From Fimbriimonas ginsengisoli Gsoil 348 (GTDB lineage Bacteria > Armatimonadota > Fimbriimonadia > Fimbriimonadales > Fimbriimonadaceae), in NCBI GenBank assembly GCA_945881865.1, contig CAMCVK010000002.1, forward strand, positions 248,001 to 312,000: a stretch of DNA of 64,000 nucleotides, written 5' to 3'. Shown here piece by piece: positions 1 through 7,317 of this stretch. Position 1 is the first letter of the stretch. Every line of letters begins with the position of its first letter. The notes beneath the pieces are model-generated. The model saw only the letters and a list, made by a program, of their open reading frames with translations, was not told the DNA's origin and searched no databases. Both the position numbers and the translations under genes were made by a program.

Positions 1-359
1 CCCTTCTCATCGAGGACATTAAAGCTTGCGGCCTGGTAGCCCTGCTTCGTCTTGCTCAGCTTGTACGGAGTTGCCTTGCTTCCGACCGGGCTGCTTCGCA
101 TGATGAAAAAGAGCGAAGTTTGGTACAAGCGGTCCCAGCCTTGCTTGCCGCCGCCGGGCGCCGTCATGGCGGTCATTTCGCCTTTCTTCGCGACAGGAGC
201 CTTCATCTCGCGCTGACCGAACGACGTCTCCTCGCCGATCTCCCATCCCTTCGGCACTTCCAAGGAATAGGATGCGGTTTCGACCCGGACGAAGCCGTCC
301 TTCAGGTCGGTGACTTTGGCGTCTTGAAACATGATAACGGCGGCGAGAAAGGTCAACAT
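1..359 (-). CDS. Partial gene, possibly exported protein of unknown function
   Basis: The gene runs off the left edge, so only about 119 N-terminal residues are visible. The chosen ATG gives a short hydrophobic start (MLTFLAAVIMFQ), which could be a weak signal peptide. It is followed by a segment SYSLEVPKGWEIGEE that resembles the opening strand of small beta-rich exported domains of the PsbP/DUF1795 kind. It lies 28 bases after the upstream C45-like hydrolase gene on the same strand and is probably co-transcribed with it. I do not recognise the family; the domain resemblance is only suggestive. Confidence 0.7.
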   Translation of the reverse strand, partial: MLTFLAAVIMFQDAKVTDLKDGFVRVETASYSLEVPKGWEIGEETSFGQREMKAPVAKKGEMTAMTAPGGGKQGWDRLYQTSLFFIMRSSPVGSKATPYKLSKTKQGYQAASFNVLDEK

Positions 360-387
360 AGCCGTGACTACGCAGCCAACGCGAGAA

Positions 388-1680
388 TCATTTCTCCGGT
401 CGGAAGAAAACCCACGGTTGCGAAGGAATATCTCTCAGCATCGCCGGGCGGTTCGCGCCGAACTTGCGCTCGCTGCCGTCCGAGACGCCCATTCTTGCCC
501 AAAAGCTCATCTTCCCGGCCAGATCGGCGGTGACCACTTTTGAATTGATCGCCCCGCTGAGCGGGCCCTTTCCGCACAGAACGCCCCCGCTCGCTACGTT
601 CTTTTTCAGCACCTCGTCGTAGGTATCTGCCAAGAAGGCTTTCGCCTTCTCGTCGGTAACCTGGCCGTCGTTCTCCCTCAGAAGGGTCTTCCAACGGGCG
701 CGACGCCGCTCGCATCCGTTCGCCAAATCGCCCGAATCCCAGCCGCCGGGAATCTCCTCTGCGATCAGCTTTGGGTTCTCGGGGAAGTTCGAACCCACAA
801 ATGAACCATCGGTGGCGGTGGCGAAGATCACATTCTTGAGGCCAAGCTCCAGCTTTCCGATTTCGTTGGTCTTAGTGTCGGCGAGCAACCAAGTGTTGGC
901 GTAGCCGCCGTTGTTGCCCTTCTTCATGATGGCGGCGAACTCATCCAGCGAGTTTGCATATTGCGTCGCCTTCCGCATCCGCATGAACTCCGGAATCCCT
1001 TTCGTATCGAATCCGGCAAAGCCCGAAATGGTCGTTTCCGTGATCAAGATGCCGGCGGAGTTGATGGCAAAATCGCTGCCGCTGTGGATGAACCCGGCCA
1101 GCGCGTCCATCACAAACCGGTTCCCCTTGGCCGGCGTAACGTCGAGGATGAAATTGAACCGCTGGCCCATCCGGTAATCCCACCACAGGTTGTGGCCCAT
1201 CACGACTTTGCCGTCTTTGGTGGCACTGCCGGTAGAGACGAACGCGCTACAGGCTTCCTTGTTGCTCGGCTTATTCTGAAGCGAAGGAATATAGTAGCCC
1301 TCGGTTTCGATGTAGCTGTTGAAGGCGAGAACGTCCCAGGTGTCGGCCTTGAACCCGGCCTGGGTCAGCCCTTCCGCCTGACCGGCAAGCTCTTCTTGAT
1401 ACTCTTTGTCGATCTTGTCCCAGTAGATTGCCTTGGAGGTATCGCGGAACCAGCTCCAGTCCTTGCCGGTGTTCTCCTTCAGCGAGAGTTTCAGCGCGGC
1501 ATGGGCGTCTTGGATTTCGACCTTTGCAAGGCGACCGTATTCCTTACCAATGTGGCGCGGACTTCCCGCGAGTTTGAGGTAGACCCAACCGGCTTCCTCC
1601 CGCCGCGTACCGGGCAAGTCGGCAACCGTCGCCGCCTGGGCAACGGCAAGGCAGAAGAGAGGGGCAAAGATTCCGGCCAC
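388..1680 (-). CDS. C45 / phospholipase B-like Ntn-hydrolase, secreted
   Basis: 430-residue protein starting with GTG. Residues 1-16 form a short Sec signal ending in AVAQA. The segment [20 protein letters not shown] (Cys144) matches the C45 peptidase / acyl-CoA:6-APA acyltransferase-like and phospholipase B-like families, where autocleavage exposes an N-terminal Cys nucleophile; the GHNLWWD that follows is typical. In those families the enzyme hydrolyses or transfers amide-linked acyl groups; the substrate here is unknown. It is divergent from the prepilin gene, with about 165 bases between them, and is followed by the partial gene at the window edge. No clear Shine-Dalgarno sequence is visible. 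Confidence 0.8.
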   Translation of the reverse strand: MAGIFAPLFCLAVAQAATVADLPGTRREEAGWVYLKLAGSPRHIGKEYGRLAKVEIQDAHAALKLSLKENTGKDWSWFRDTSKAIYWDKIDKEYQEELAGQAEGLTQAGFKADTWDVLAFNSYIETEGYYIPSLQNKPSNKEACSAFVSTGSATKDGKVVMGHNLWWDYRMGQRFNFILDVTPAKGNRFVMDALAGFIHSGSDFAINSAGILITETTISGFAGFDTKGIPEFMRMRKATQYANSLDEFAAIMKKGNNGGYANTWLLADTKTNEIGKLELGLKNVIFATATDGSFVGSNFPENPKLIAEEIPGGWDSGDLANGCERRRARWKTLLRENDGQVTDEKAKAFLADTYDEVLKKNVASGGVLCGKGPLSGAINSKVVTADLAGKMSFWARMGVSDGSERKFGANRPAMLRDIPSQPWVFFRPEK

Positions 1681-1769
1681 GTTGAATCTTATCCCGGATC
1701 TGACGAAAGTAGATTCTTCCTTAACGGCCCTGCGTCGCCCAACGATCGGAAACCTTCATCGCGTCTGCC

Positions 1770-1798
1770 TTGCCAAAACGCAAGGGGAGTTGTATAGT
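1770..1798 (+). promoter_or_regulatory. Sigma70-like promoter of the prepilin gene
   Basis: TTGCCA (-35), a 17-base spacer and TATAGT (-10) give the best canonical promoter seen in the window. Transcription would start near 1805, leaving a leader of about 40 bases before the ATG at 1847. This supports the downstream ATG over the longer reading frame that opens at 1682. Confidence 0.6.
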
Positions 1799-1846
1799 TC
1801 GGATAAGTCGTGTGATGCGTTCGCATCGCGAAGGCTGGTTTACAAA

Positions 1847-2734
1847 ATGATTAGAGTCCACCGCATCCGAAAGGCCTTTACGCTCATCGAGCTTCTGGTC
1901 GTCATCGCAATCATCGCCATTTTGGCCGCGATCCTCTTCCCAGTTTTTGCGCAGGCGAAGGAAGCCGCGAAGAAAACTCAAGACCTCAGCAACAACAAGC
2001 AGATTCTTCTTGGATCGCAGATGTACATGGGCGACAACGATGACGTCTATCCCATGCTTCGAAACGGCCGAACTTTCTGGACCTCCAACGTCACCAGCCC
2101 GCAGATCAATAGCGGCCACATCATGGTGAACCCGTACATCAAGAACAAGCAGATGTGGCGCTCGCCCAACGACACGATGGGTCGGTGCGACGCTAACGCA
2201 ACCGGTTACTCGACGAGCGAGAACCATGCCACCGGCGGCGTTGTTAGCTACGTCTTCACCTACCATAGCGAGGCGCGCCCCTACGCTTTCGGCCTTTCGG
2301 GCTGGGATAGCACCGGTGCATCCGGCGCCGCTTCTAGCTCCGCCGCATCGCCTTCGCGATCCGGAACCGCCGTCGGAAACGTCGGCTCGACCATCTACCT
2401 CATCCCCAGCTACGTTTCGTGGACGTACTGGAACGGTCTGATGCAGCACCGGAACGACCAGCGAGAGTACGCCTTCGCTCCGGGAACCCCGGGCGTTGCC
2501 GGTCATGCTCTTTGGCCGAGGGTGAACTCGATCCCGGGCGTATGGTGCAACACCCAAGACGGGATCTCCCTGGGCAACTACGGCGGAAACACGAACTTCG
2601 GGTTCGCCGACGGCCACAGCAAGTCGATGAATCGAAACAGCATCATGGATGCACGATGGGCATCGGCTCCGGCCGACGCGATCGCCAATAACGCGAAAAA
2701 TCTCATTCACTGGGACGATCGCTACAAGAACTGA
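1847..2734 (+). CDS. Prepilin-like protein with N-terminal methylation motif
   Basis: 295 residues from the ATG chosen here. The N-terminus [20 protein letters not shown] is the type II/IV pseudopilin signal, cleaved between Ala and Phe, followed by the single hydrophobic helix. The C-terminal segment [15 protein letters not shown] corresponds to the processing-associated H-X9-DG region seen in the large DUF1559-like prepilin families of Planctomycetota and Armatimonadota. The middle is Gly/Ser/Asn/Tyr-rich. Such proteins are thought to be processed by a prepilin peptidase and exposed at the cell surface. The stop codon overlaps the start of a small membrane protein gene, so the two form an operon. 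Confidence 0.9.
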   Translation: MIRVHRIRKAFTLIELLVVIAIIAILAAILFPVFAQAKEAAKKTQDLSNNKQILLGSQMYMGDNDDVYPMLRNGRTFWTSNVTSPQINSGHIMVNPYIKNKQMWRSPNDTMGRCDANATGYSTSENHATGGVVSYVFTYHSEARPYAFGLSGWDSTGASGAASSSAASPSRSGTAVGNVGSTIYLIPSYVSWTYWNGLMQHRNDQREYAFAPGTPGVAGHALWPRVNSIPGVWCNTQDGISLGNYGGNTNFGFADGHSKSMNRNSIMDARWASAPADAIANNAKNLIHWDDRYKN

Positions 2735-2979
2735 TGAACGAGAACACCAAGAAAGCCGCGCTGATCGTGCTCATCGTGATCGCCGTGCTCGTTGCCGCCT
2801 ACAGTGCGTACAACATGAGCCAGGGCGACAAGATGATCATCGATAACGTGACGAAAATGCCGGAAGGGCACAAGTCCGAAAAGGAACTTGCGCTCGAAGA
2901 AGAGGCTAAGTCGGGGGCCAAGGCTCCGGTCGAGGAGAAAGACCTCGGCGGCGATCTCGGCGGCGGCGGAAAGAACTAG
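2734..2979 (+). CDS. Small single-pass membrane protein, unknown function
   Basis: 81 residues. The ATG shares one base with the prepilin stop (TGATG), which argues for translational coupling. A hydrophobic helix at about residues 8-25 (AALIVLIVIAVLVAAYSAY) is followed by a hydrophilic Glu/Lys-rich tail that ends in a Gly-rich stretch (LGGDLGGGG). Topology is probably N-in with the tail outside. It has no recognisable domain. Its place directly behind a prepilin suggests an accessory role in the same surface structure, which is an inference from context only. A strong terminator follows 45 bases downstream. Confidence 0.75.
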   Translation: MNENTKKAALIVLIVIAVLVAAYSAYNMSQGDKMIIDNVTKMPEGHKSEKELALEEEAKSGAKAPVEEKDLGGDLGGGGKN

Positions 2980-3023
2980 GGTTCTTGCCAAGTGCGTGGC
3001 GCGGTGGCTCTGCCACTACTTTT

Positions 3024-3053
3024 GGAAGGCGGCTCTGTCGCCTTCCTTTTTTT
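3024..3053 (+). terminator. Rho-independent terminator of the prepilin operon
   Basis: An 8-bp perfect stem GGAAGGCG/CGCCTTCC with a 7-base loop is followed directly by seven T residues. The flanking DNA (GCTCTGCCACTACTTTT upstream) loosely resembles one arm of the 81-bp dispersed element found at 45341 and 58411. Confidence 0.85.
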
Positions 3054-3168
3054 CTGCCGACTTTGGATGCCACCGCTTTAAGAGGCAGCGGAGCCGCCGG
3101 TCTCAAAAAATCGGCCAAGGAAGCCATACTTGTACGTCTGGCAATGTCGCCCGGTTTGGAAGAAATTC

Positions 3169-4044
3169 ATGCGAGTTTTGGTTACGGGCGGATCGGGAAA
3201 GTTGGGCATGTACGTGCTCCGCGAGTTGTTAGACGCCGGGCATGAGGTCATTAACCTAGACCGCAACCGGCCCGGCCAGCATCGCGGCGAAAAGATGTGG
3301 ACTCGGACGTACATCGCCGATCTACAAAACGCGGGGGACGTACTGGACGTCTTGATGCAGGTTCGACCGGAAGGGGTCGTTCATCTGGCAGCGAATCCCG
3401 CACCCCATGTTGTCGCCCGGCATCGCCAGTTTCTAGACAACGCCGGCGGCTGCCAGCTCGTTTTCCAGGGCGCGGCCGACGTCGGAGTGAAGCGTATCGT
3501 CTATGCCAGTTCGGAGCAGGCTAATGGCTGGTCGTCGGCAGAGGAATGTCCGCCGGCGATTCCTTTCAACGAGACCCACATGCGCACGCCGATTGGCACC
3601 TACGCGCTTACAAAGCTCCTCGGCGAACAAATCCTAGAATCGGTGACGGCTTCGACGCCAGGCCTCTCTTCTGCGAGTCTGCGCATCAACGCCGTTTGGC
3701 GCGAAGACGATATCGAGTGGTGGCTGAAACACATGCATCGTTGGCCCGGCCTTCATGCCAACCTTTGGGCATACTGCGAGGCCGCCGACACTGCCCGCGC
3801 GTTTCGCCTTGCCCTGGAGGCCGATATCCCTGGCCACCACGCCTACATGGTCGCCTCGGCAGACTCGGCCGTTCAGCTCCCGACACGCGAAGCCGTGGCC
3901 AAGTTCTTCGGTCCGGGGATCGCCGTCGCGGACGATTTGGCCGAGTTTGGCTCCACCGTTGACTGCAGCCGGGTGTATAAAGACCTAGGCTGGAAATCTT
4001 CCTACTCCTGGCGAAACCACGCCGAGGGTGCCAGCGTTGATTAA
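3169..4044 (+). CDS. NAD-dependent epimerase/dehydratase (extended SDR)
   Basis: 291 residues starting MRVLVTGGSGKLG, the Rossmann GxxGxxG nucleotide-binding motif right at the N-terminus. This, together with GGAAGA 6-11 bases upstream, is why the ATG at 3169 is preferred over the in-frame start at 3130. The catalytic Tyr-x-x-x-Lys is in GTYALTKLLGEQ. The family interconverts or dehydrates nucleotide sugars or related alcohols; the C-terminal half is short, so the substrate cannot be assigned. HtpX follows 3 bases after the stop, so the two are probably co-transcribed. Confidence 0.88.
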   Translation: MRVLVTGGSGKLGMYVLRELLDAGHEVINLDRNRPGQHRGEKMWTRTYIADLQNAGDVLDVLMQVRPEGVVHLAANPAPHVVARHRQFLDNAGGCQLVFQGAADVGVKRIVYASSEQANGWSSAEECPPAIPFNETHMRTPIGTYALTKLLGEQILESVTASTPGLSSASLRINAVWREDDIEWWLKHMHRWPGLHANLWAYCEAADTARAFRLALEADIPGHHAYMVASADSAVQLPTREAVAKFFGPGIAVADDLAEFGSTVDCSRVYKDLGWKSSYSWRNHAEGASVD

Positions 4045-4047
4045 CCC

Positions 4048-4872
4048 GTGAACGCAATTAAGACGGGAATCCTGATGGTCGTTATCGGCGTGGTCGCAGT
4101 GGCGATCGGCAGGTACTTCTTCGGGACGATGGGTGCCATTTTTGGCCTTCTCATCGCGCTAGGATTCCAGGGTTTTTCGCTGTTTGCTGGGCATAAAATT
4201 GCGCTTTCGATGGCGCGCGCGCGCCCGCTACTGTCGGGGGAGATGCCCTGGTACCAGCAGGCCGCCGAGCAACTGTCGCGGAAAGCCGGCATTCCCACGC
4301 CGGACCTCTACCTTTCGCCCGACCCACAGCCGAACGCTTTTGCCGCCGGCCGAAGCCCCAGCGTGGCGGTGGTTTGCGTCAATCAGGGATTGGTAGACCA
4401 GATGCCGCGCGACCAGGTGATCGCCGTCTTGGCGCACGAAATCGGCCACATCAAGAACCGCGATATTTTGACGATGACGGTGACCGCCGGCATGGTGACC
4501 TTCATCAGCTTTCTGGCGAACATCGCTTGGTTCATCCCTCGCGGCGACAACGAGGACCGGAACCCGTTCGTCGACTTGCTGATGATGATTCTTGCCCCCA
4601 TCGGCGCGACAATCATCCAACTGGCAATTTCGCGAACTCGCGAGTTTTCTGCCGACCGAACCGCCGCCGAATTGATGGGTGATGCAAGGCCGATGATGGG
4701 CGCACTGGCTTCGCTGGAGCGAGGAACGACGGTAACGCCAAGCTATACCGCTCAAGGGTCGACGGCGCACATGTACATTGCCAGCCCTTTCCGGGGAGGC
4801 GGCATCATGAAGTTGTTCAGCACGCACCCGCCCATTGAAGACCGGATCGCTGCTCTCCGCAAGACCGCCTAA
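4048..4872 (+). CDS. htpX: Zinc metalloprotease HtpX
   Basis: 274 residues from a GTG start. M48-family membrane protease that degrades misfolded membrane proteins. Two hydrophobic helices lie at about residues 5-45 and two more at about 145-195. The zinc motif HEIGH is at 130-134 and the third ligand is Glu199 in SRTREFSADRTAAELMGD. It has the usual length for the family. It follows the epimerase gene with only 3 bases between and is closed by a strong terminator. Regulation is not visible; in other bacteria the gene responds to heat or envelope stress. Confidence 0.95.
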   Translation: MNAIKTGILMVVIGVVAVAIGRYFFGTMGAIFGLLIALGFQGFSLFAGHKIALSMARARPLLSGEMPWYQQAAEQLSRKAGIPTPDLYLSPDPQPNAFAAGRSPSVAVVCVNQGLVDQMPRDQVIAVLAHEIGHIKNRDILTMTVTAGMVTFISFLANIAWFIPRGDNEDRNPFVDLLMMILAPIGATIIQLAISRTREFSADRTAAELMGDARPMMGALASLERGTTVTPSYTAQGSTAHMYIASPFRGGGIMKLFSTHPPIEDRIAALRKTA

Positions 4873-4898
4873 GCTGCCGCGAATAGCTCTGGCATGAC

Positions 4899-4936
4899 CA
4901 CGTTGGACGCGTCCTATGCGTTCAACGTGTTTTTTT
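4899..4936 (+). terminator. Rho-independent terminator after htpX
   Basis: A long stem CACGTTGGACGC/GCGTTCAACGTG (12 pairs including one G-T) has a 7-base loop and is followed by seven T residues. Confidence 0.88.
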
Positions 4937-5211
4937 ATTGTCTCGTTTGTCTGCCGTGATCCTTGTTCACGACGGCTTCGCATCCCACCCCGCCACCTGT
5001 CGCCCACTTTACGCGGGGTGCAAAATTGACAAAAGTTAACGCTTGACAACCCCCCGAGGGGAAGCAGTTTAATCCTTATCCATTAGTCCTCGCCGCTCGT
5101 GCGGTTTATCACCGCTTGCGCAATTTTTTGTACGCATGCTGATTGAGGAATTTCCTCCGAACGAATTCTAAAAAACTCGCGGGGAGAACACCTGGAAAGC
5201 GGTAACCGAAA
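4937..5211 (+). other. Intergenic region upstream of the radC-like gene
   Basis: No coding sequence is seen. Two TTGACA hexamers occur at 5028 and 5043; the second is followed after 19 bases by TTTAAT (5068-5073), a sub-optimal promoter. A weak hairpin GCGGT/ACCGC (5101-5115) is followed by TTGCGCAA and a run of six T (5124-5129), so a transcript from this promoter could end about 50 bases downstream, before the radC-like gene. This may be a leader attenuator or a short RNA, but the stem is weak. Confidence 0.3.
5043..5073 (+). promoter_or_regulatory. Possible promoter of the radC-like gene
   Basis: TTGACA and TTTAAT are separated by 19 bases, longer than optimal. It is the only sensible promoter candidate between the htpX terminator and the gene at 5212. 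Confidence 0.3.
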
Positions 5212-5733
5212 ATGCTCAAGAACGAAGCCAGCCTTAACCTGATCGATTGCGACCGAATGCCACCCGTGTTTCGGGTCCAGCTGGTTCGCGAACGGCAGGG
5301 CATCCGAGAAGAAGCCGCCTGCCCGGCGGATGCGGCAAAAGTGATCTCCCGCTTTTTGCAGAGCCCGGACCGGGAGCACGTAGTGGTTCTGATGCTCGAT
5401 GTCAAAAACCGCGTGATCGGCCTCCATACGGTGAGCGTCGGCTCGCTAGAAGCATCGATCGTGAACACGCGCGAAGTGTTTAAAGCTCCAATCTTGGCGA
5501 ATGCGGCTTCCATCGTGGTGGCCCACAATCATCCCTCCGGTGACCTGACGCCGTCTCGCGAGGACATCGAAATTGGACGGAAACTGTACGAAGCCGGCAT
5601 TCTGATGGACATCGACGTCATCGATCACATCATTATTGGTGAGGACGGAGATTATTTCTCTTTTCAGCAGGCCGGGATTCGGCCATACGGTACACCCGGA
5701 ATGAGATCAGATGGCAAACGAAAACAGAAGTAG
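5212..5733 (+). CDS. RadC-like JAB/MPN domain protein, short form
   Basis: 173 residues. The JAMM metal motif H-x-H-x7-S-x2-D is intact in HNHPSGDLTPSRED (His105, His107, Ser115, Asp118), and the preceding VNTREVFKAPILANAASIVVAHNHPS is the hallmark of the RadC (DUF2466) family. Typical RadC is about 220-230 residues with an N-terminal helix-hairpin-helix domain; that domain is missing here, as in many mobile or anti-restriction RadC-like proteins. The biochemical role of the family is unsettled. The 3' end overlaps the following lipoprotein gene by 23 bases. Confidence 0.88.
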   Translation: MLKNEASLNLIDCDRMPPVFRVQLVRERQGIREEAACPADAAKVISRFLQSPDREHVVVLMLDVKNRVIGLHTVSVGSLEASIVNTREVFKAPILANAASIVVAHNHPSGDLTPSREDIEIGRKLYEAGILMDIDVIDHIIIGEDGDYFSFQQAGIRPYGTPGMRSDGKRKQK

Positions 5734-6115
5734 CGGCTTGGCGGCGGTAGTGCTTGCTCTCTTGCTCCTTACGGGATGCAGCCCGGCTAAGCCGGCGGTT
5801 CGGGACAACACGCCGCACCCGCCGATGATGGTCGTTCCACATGCCGAACGATTGATCGGTGAGGCGACCGACCGAAACATCGTTCGCGTTGATATTGAGG
5901 TGGCAGGGTTAGACTACGTGTGTTCAGACCCCGCGAAAATCGAGCTATTCGTATTCCAGAACATTTCCACACAGAGGGCGGCGTCGAAAACCCGAGACGC
6001 TACGGCGAGATTCACGTTCAAAAGAGCGCCATCCGGGGCTGTGCCGACCTCGATTCCGATCCGGAGCGAAGTCGTCCGGAATGCCAACTTTGGCTTTGTT
6101 TTGAAGAGTCGGTGA
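5711..6115 (+). CDS. Small lipoprotein of unknown function
   Basis: 134 residues with a lipoprotein signal: a hydrophobic stretch (GLAAVVLALLLLTGC) ends in the lipobox LTGC, so Cys24 should be lipidated. The mature part has no recognised domain. The start overlaps the radC-like gene by 23 bases, suggesting coupled expression. It converges on the Uma2 gene, whose stop lies only six bases away. Confidence 0.75.
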   Translation: MANENRSSGLAAVVLALLLLTGCSPAKPAVRDNTPHPPMMVVPHAERLIGEATDRNIVRVDIEVAGLDYVCSDPAKIELFVFQNISTQRAASKTRDATARFTFKRAPSGAVPTSIPIRSEVVRNANFGFVLKSR

Positions 6116-6121
6116 CCCGAC

Positions 6122-6685
6122 CTAGGCCGGGGCGGCGAAGAGTTCTGCCGGCACCATGAACGGAGTCTCGGATTCCGGGAGAGGCAACTCGTCCCCGGGG
6201 GCGTATTGCGACTCCCGGTAGTACAGCTGAGCGGGGTCCGGCGTGAAACGGCGAATCAGGCGGGCCGCAAGGTCCACCAGCCAGACTTCCGGAATTCCGG
6301 CCGCGAAGTAGCGCGGCATCTTCAACCGCCGATCTTGAAGGGCGGTCGTGTCGGCGACCTCGATGACCAGCAGAAGTTCCGGCGGGGTCGGGTGGTGGTC
6401 GCGGAAAGCTGATTCCCCGCCACGCGCGATCACCAGGTCCGGCTCCGGCTCGGAGTCATCGCTCAACGCGATCGGTAACTGACACCGAACCGCAACATCG
6501 AGCGCGAGCACCCGCGCCAAAGCACGATTCAACAGCGAAACGGCGAACGCGTGCGGGCTATTCTGCGGCATTTTTGGCACCAATTCTCCGCCGAGGAGAT
6601 AGACGTTATCCGGAATCTCACCGAGCTCGTAGCGTCGCCGATACTCGGCTCGGTCGAGCTTTTGGGTGGGAGCTACCGCAGCCAT
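6122..6685 (-). CDS. Uma2 family endonuclease, downstream copy of a tandem pair
   Basis: 187 residues, Uma2/DUF820 family, a PD-(D/E)XK fold common in cyanobacteria and other environmental bacteria and often present in many copies. The catalytic pattern is visible in SEPEPDLVIARG and ELLLVIEVADTT followed by a Lys (RRLKMPRYFAAGIPEVWLVD). The cellular role is unknown. It is a tandem duplicate of the gene at 6721-7284: the first 49 residues are identical and the C-terminal half nearly so, while residues about 50-95 differ clearly. Start ATG is preceded at 6 bases by TAGAAT, which looks like a leaderless promoter. Confidence 0.9.
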   Translation of the reverse strand: MAAVAPTQKLDRAEYRRRYELGEIPDNVYLLGGELVPKMPQNSPHAFAVSLLNRALARVLALDVAVRCQLPIALSDDSEPEPDLVIARGGESAFRDHHPTPPELLLVIEVADTTALQDRRLKMPRYFAAGIPEVWLVDLAARLIRRFTPDPAQLYYRESQYAPGDELPLPESETPFMVPAELFAAPA

Positions 6686-6691
6686 AAGGAC

Positions 6692-6697
6692 ATTCTA
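6692..6697 (-). promoter_or_regulatory. -10-like TAGAAT 6 bases before the Uma2 start
   Basis: TAGAAT sits six bases upstream of the ATG, with no Shine-Dalgarno sequence. The same box at the same distance precedes the second Uma2 copy, so it was duplicated with the gene. Confidence 0.5.
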
Positions 6698-6720
6698 CGC
6701 TGAAGAAGCCGAGAGCCGAC

Positions 6721-7284
6721 CTAGGCCGGGGCGGCGAACAGATCGGCCGGAACCACGAAGGTGGCCTCGGATTCCGGGAGAGGTAGCTCATCGCCAGGGG
6801 CGTGTTGCGACTCCCGGTAGTAAAGCTGAGCGGGGTCCGGCGTAAAACGGCGGATGATGCGGGCGGCAAGGTCCACCAGCCAGACTTCCGGAATTCCGGC
6901 CGCGAAGTATCGCGGCATCTTAAGTCGCCGATCTTGCAGGGCGGTGGTGTCCGCAACCTCGATCACCATCAGAAGCTCCGCCGGGGTCGGGTGATGGTCT
7001 CGGAAAGCAAGATTCGGCAAGCAGGCAATCGCGACGTCGGGTTCGGGTTCCGAGTCCTCGCTCAGCCCAATCGGGCACTGCGTCCGAACGGCCTTGTTGC
7101 CGAGATAAACGAGCGTCAACGCCTCGGACACCTGCGAAACGGCAAACGCATGCGGGCTGTTCTGCGGCATTTTTGGCACCAGTTCTCCGCCGAGGAGATA
7201 GACGTTGTCCGGAATCTCGCCGAGCTCATACCGTCGCCGATACTCGGCTCGGTCGAGCTTTTGGGTGGGAGCTACCGCAGCCAT
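6721..7284 (-). CDS. Uma2 family endonuclease, upstream copy of a tandem pair
   Basis: 187 residues, same family and length as the neighbour at 6122-6685. The motif region reads SEPEPDVAIACLP and ELLMVIEVADTTALQDRRLK. Compared with its partner it has QVSEALTLVYLGNKAVRTQC where the other has LLNRALARVLALDVAVRCQL, whereas both ends are almost unchanged; many remaining DNA differences in the ends are silent. Each copy has its own promoter-like box. The function of multi-copy Uma2 nucleases is not established; the middle region may set specificity. Confidence 0.9.
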   Translation of the reverse strand: MAAVAPTQKLDRAEYRRRYELGEIPDNVYLLGGELVPKMPQNSPHAFAVSQVSEALTLVYLGNKAVRTQCPIGLSEDSEPEPDVAIACLPNLAFRDHHPTPAELLMVIEVADTTALQDRRLKMPRYFAAGIPEVWLVDLAARIIRRFTPDPAQLYYRESQHAPGDELPLPESEATFVVPADLFAAPA

Positions 7285-7290
7285 AGAGAT

Positions 7291-7296
7291 ATTCTA
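7291..7296 (-). promoter_or_regulatory. -10-like TAGAAT 6 bases before the second Uma2 start
   Basis: The box is identical in sequence and spacing to the one at 6692. There is no Shine-Dalgarno sequence in the six-base gap, which fits a leaderless mRNA. Confidence 0.5.
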
Positions 7297-7317
7297 CGCC
7301 GAAGTAGCCCCAATTTC

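Larger units (their letters stand above)
6122..7300 (-). repeat. Direct duplication carrying two Uma2 genes and their promoters
   Basis: Two units of about 580 bases lie head to tail. Each comprises the stop-proximal sequence CCTAGGCCGGGGCGGCGAA, the 564-base gene and the upstream box ATTCTACGC. The conserved upstream part extends about 25 bases beyond the ATG, so the promoter was copied as well. Confidence 0.85.

Noticed and set aside
1682-1846. Longer start for the prepilin gene
   Set aside because: It would place 55 residues ahead of the prepilin signal and overlap the TTGCCA-TATAGT promoter.
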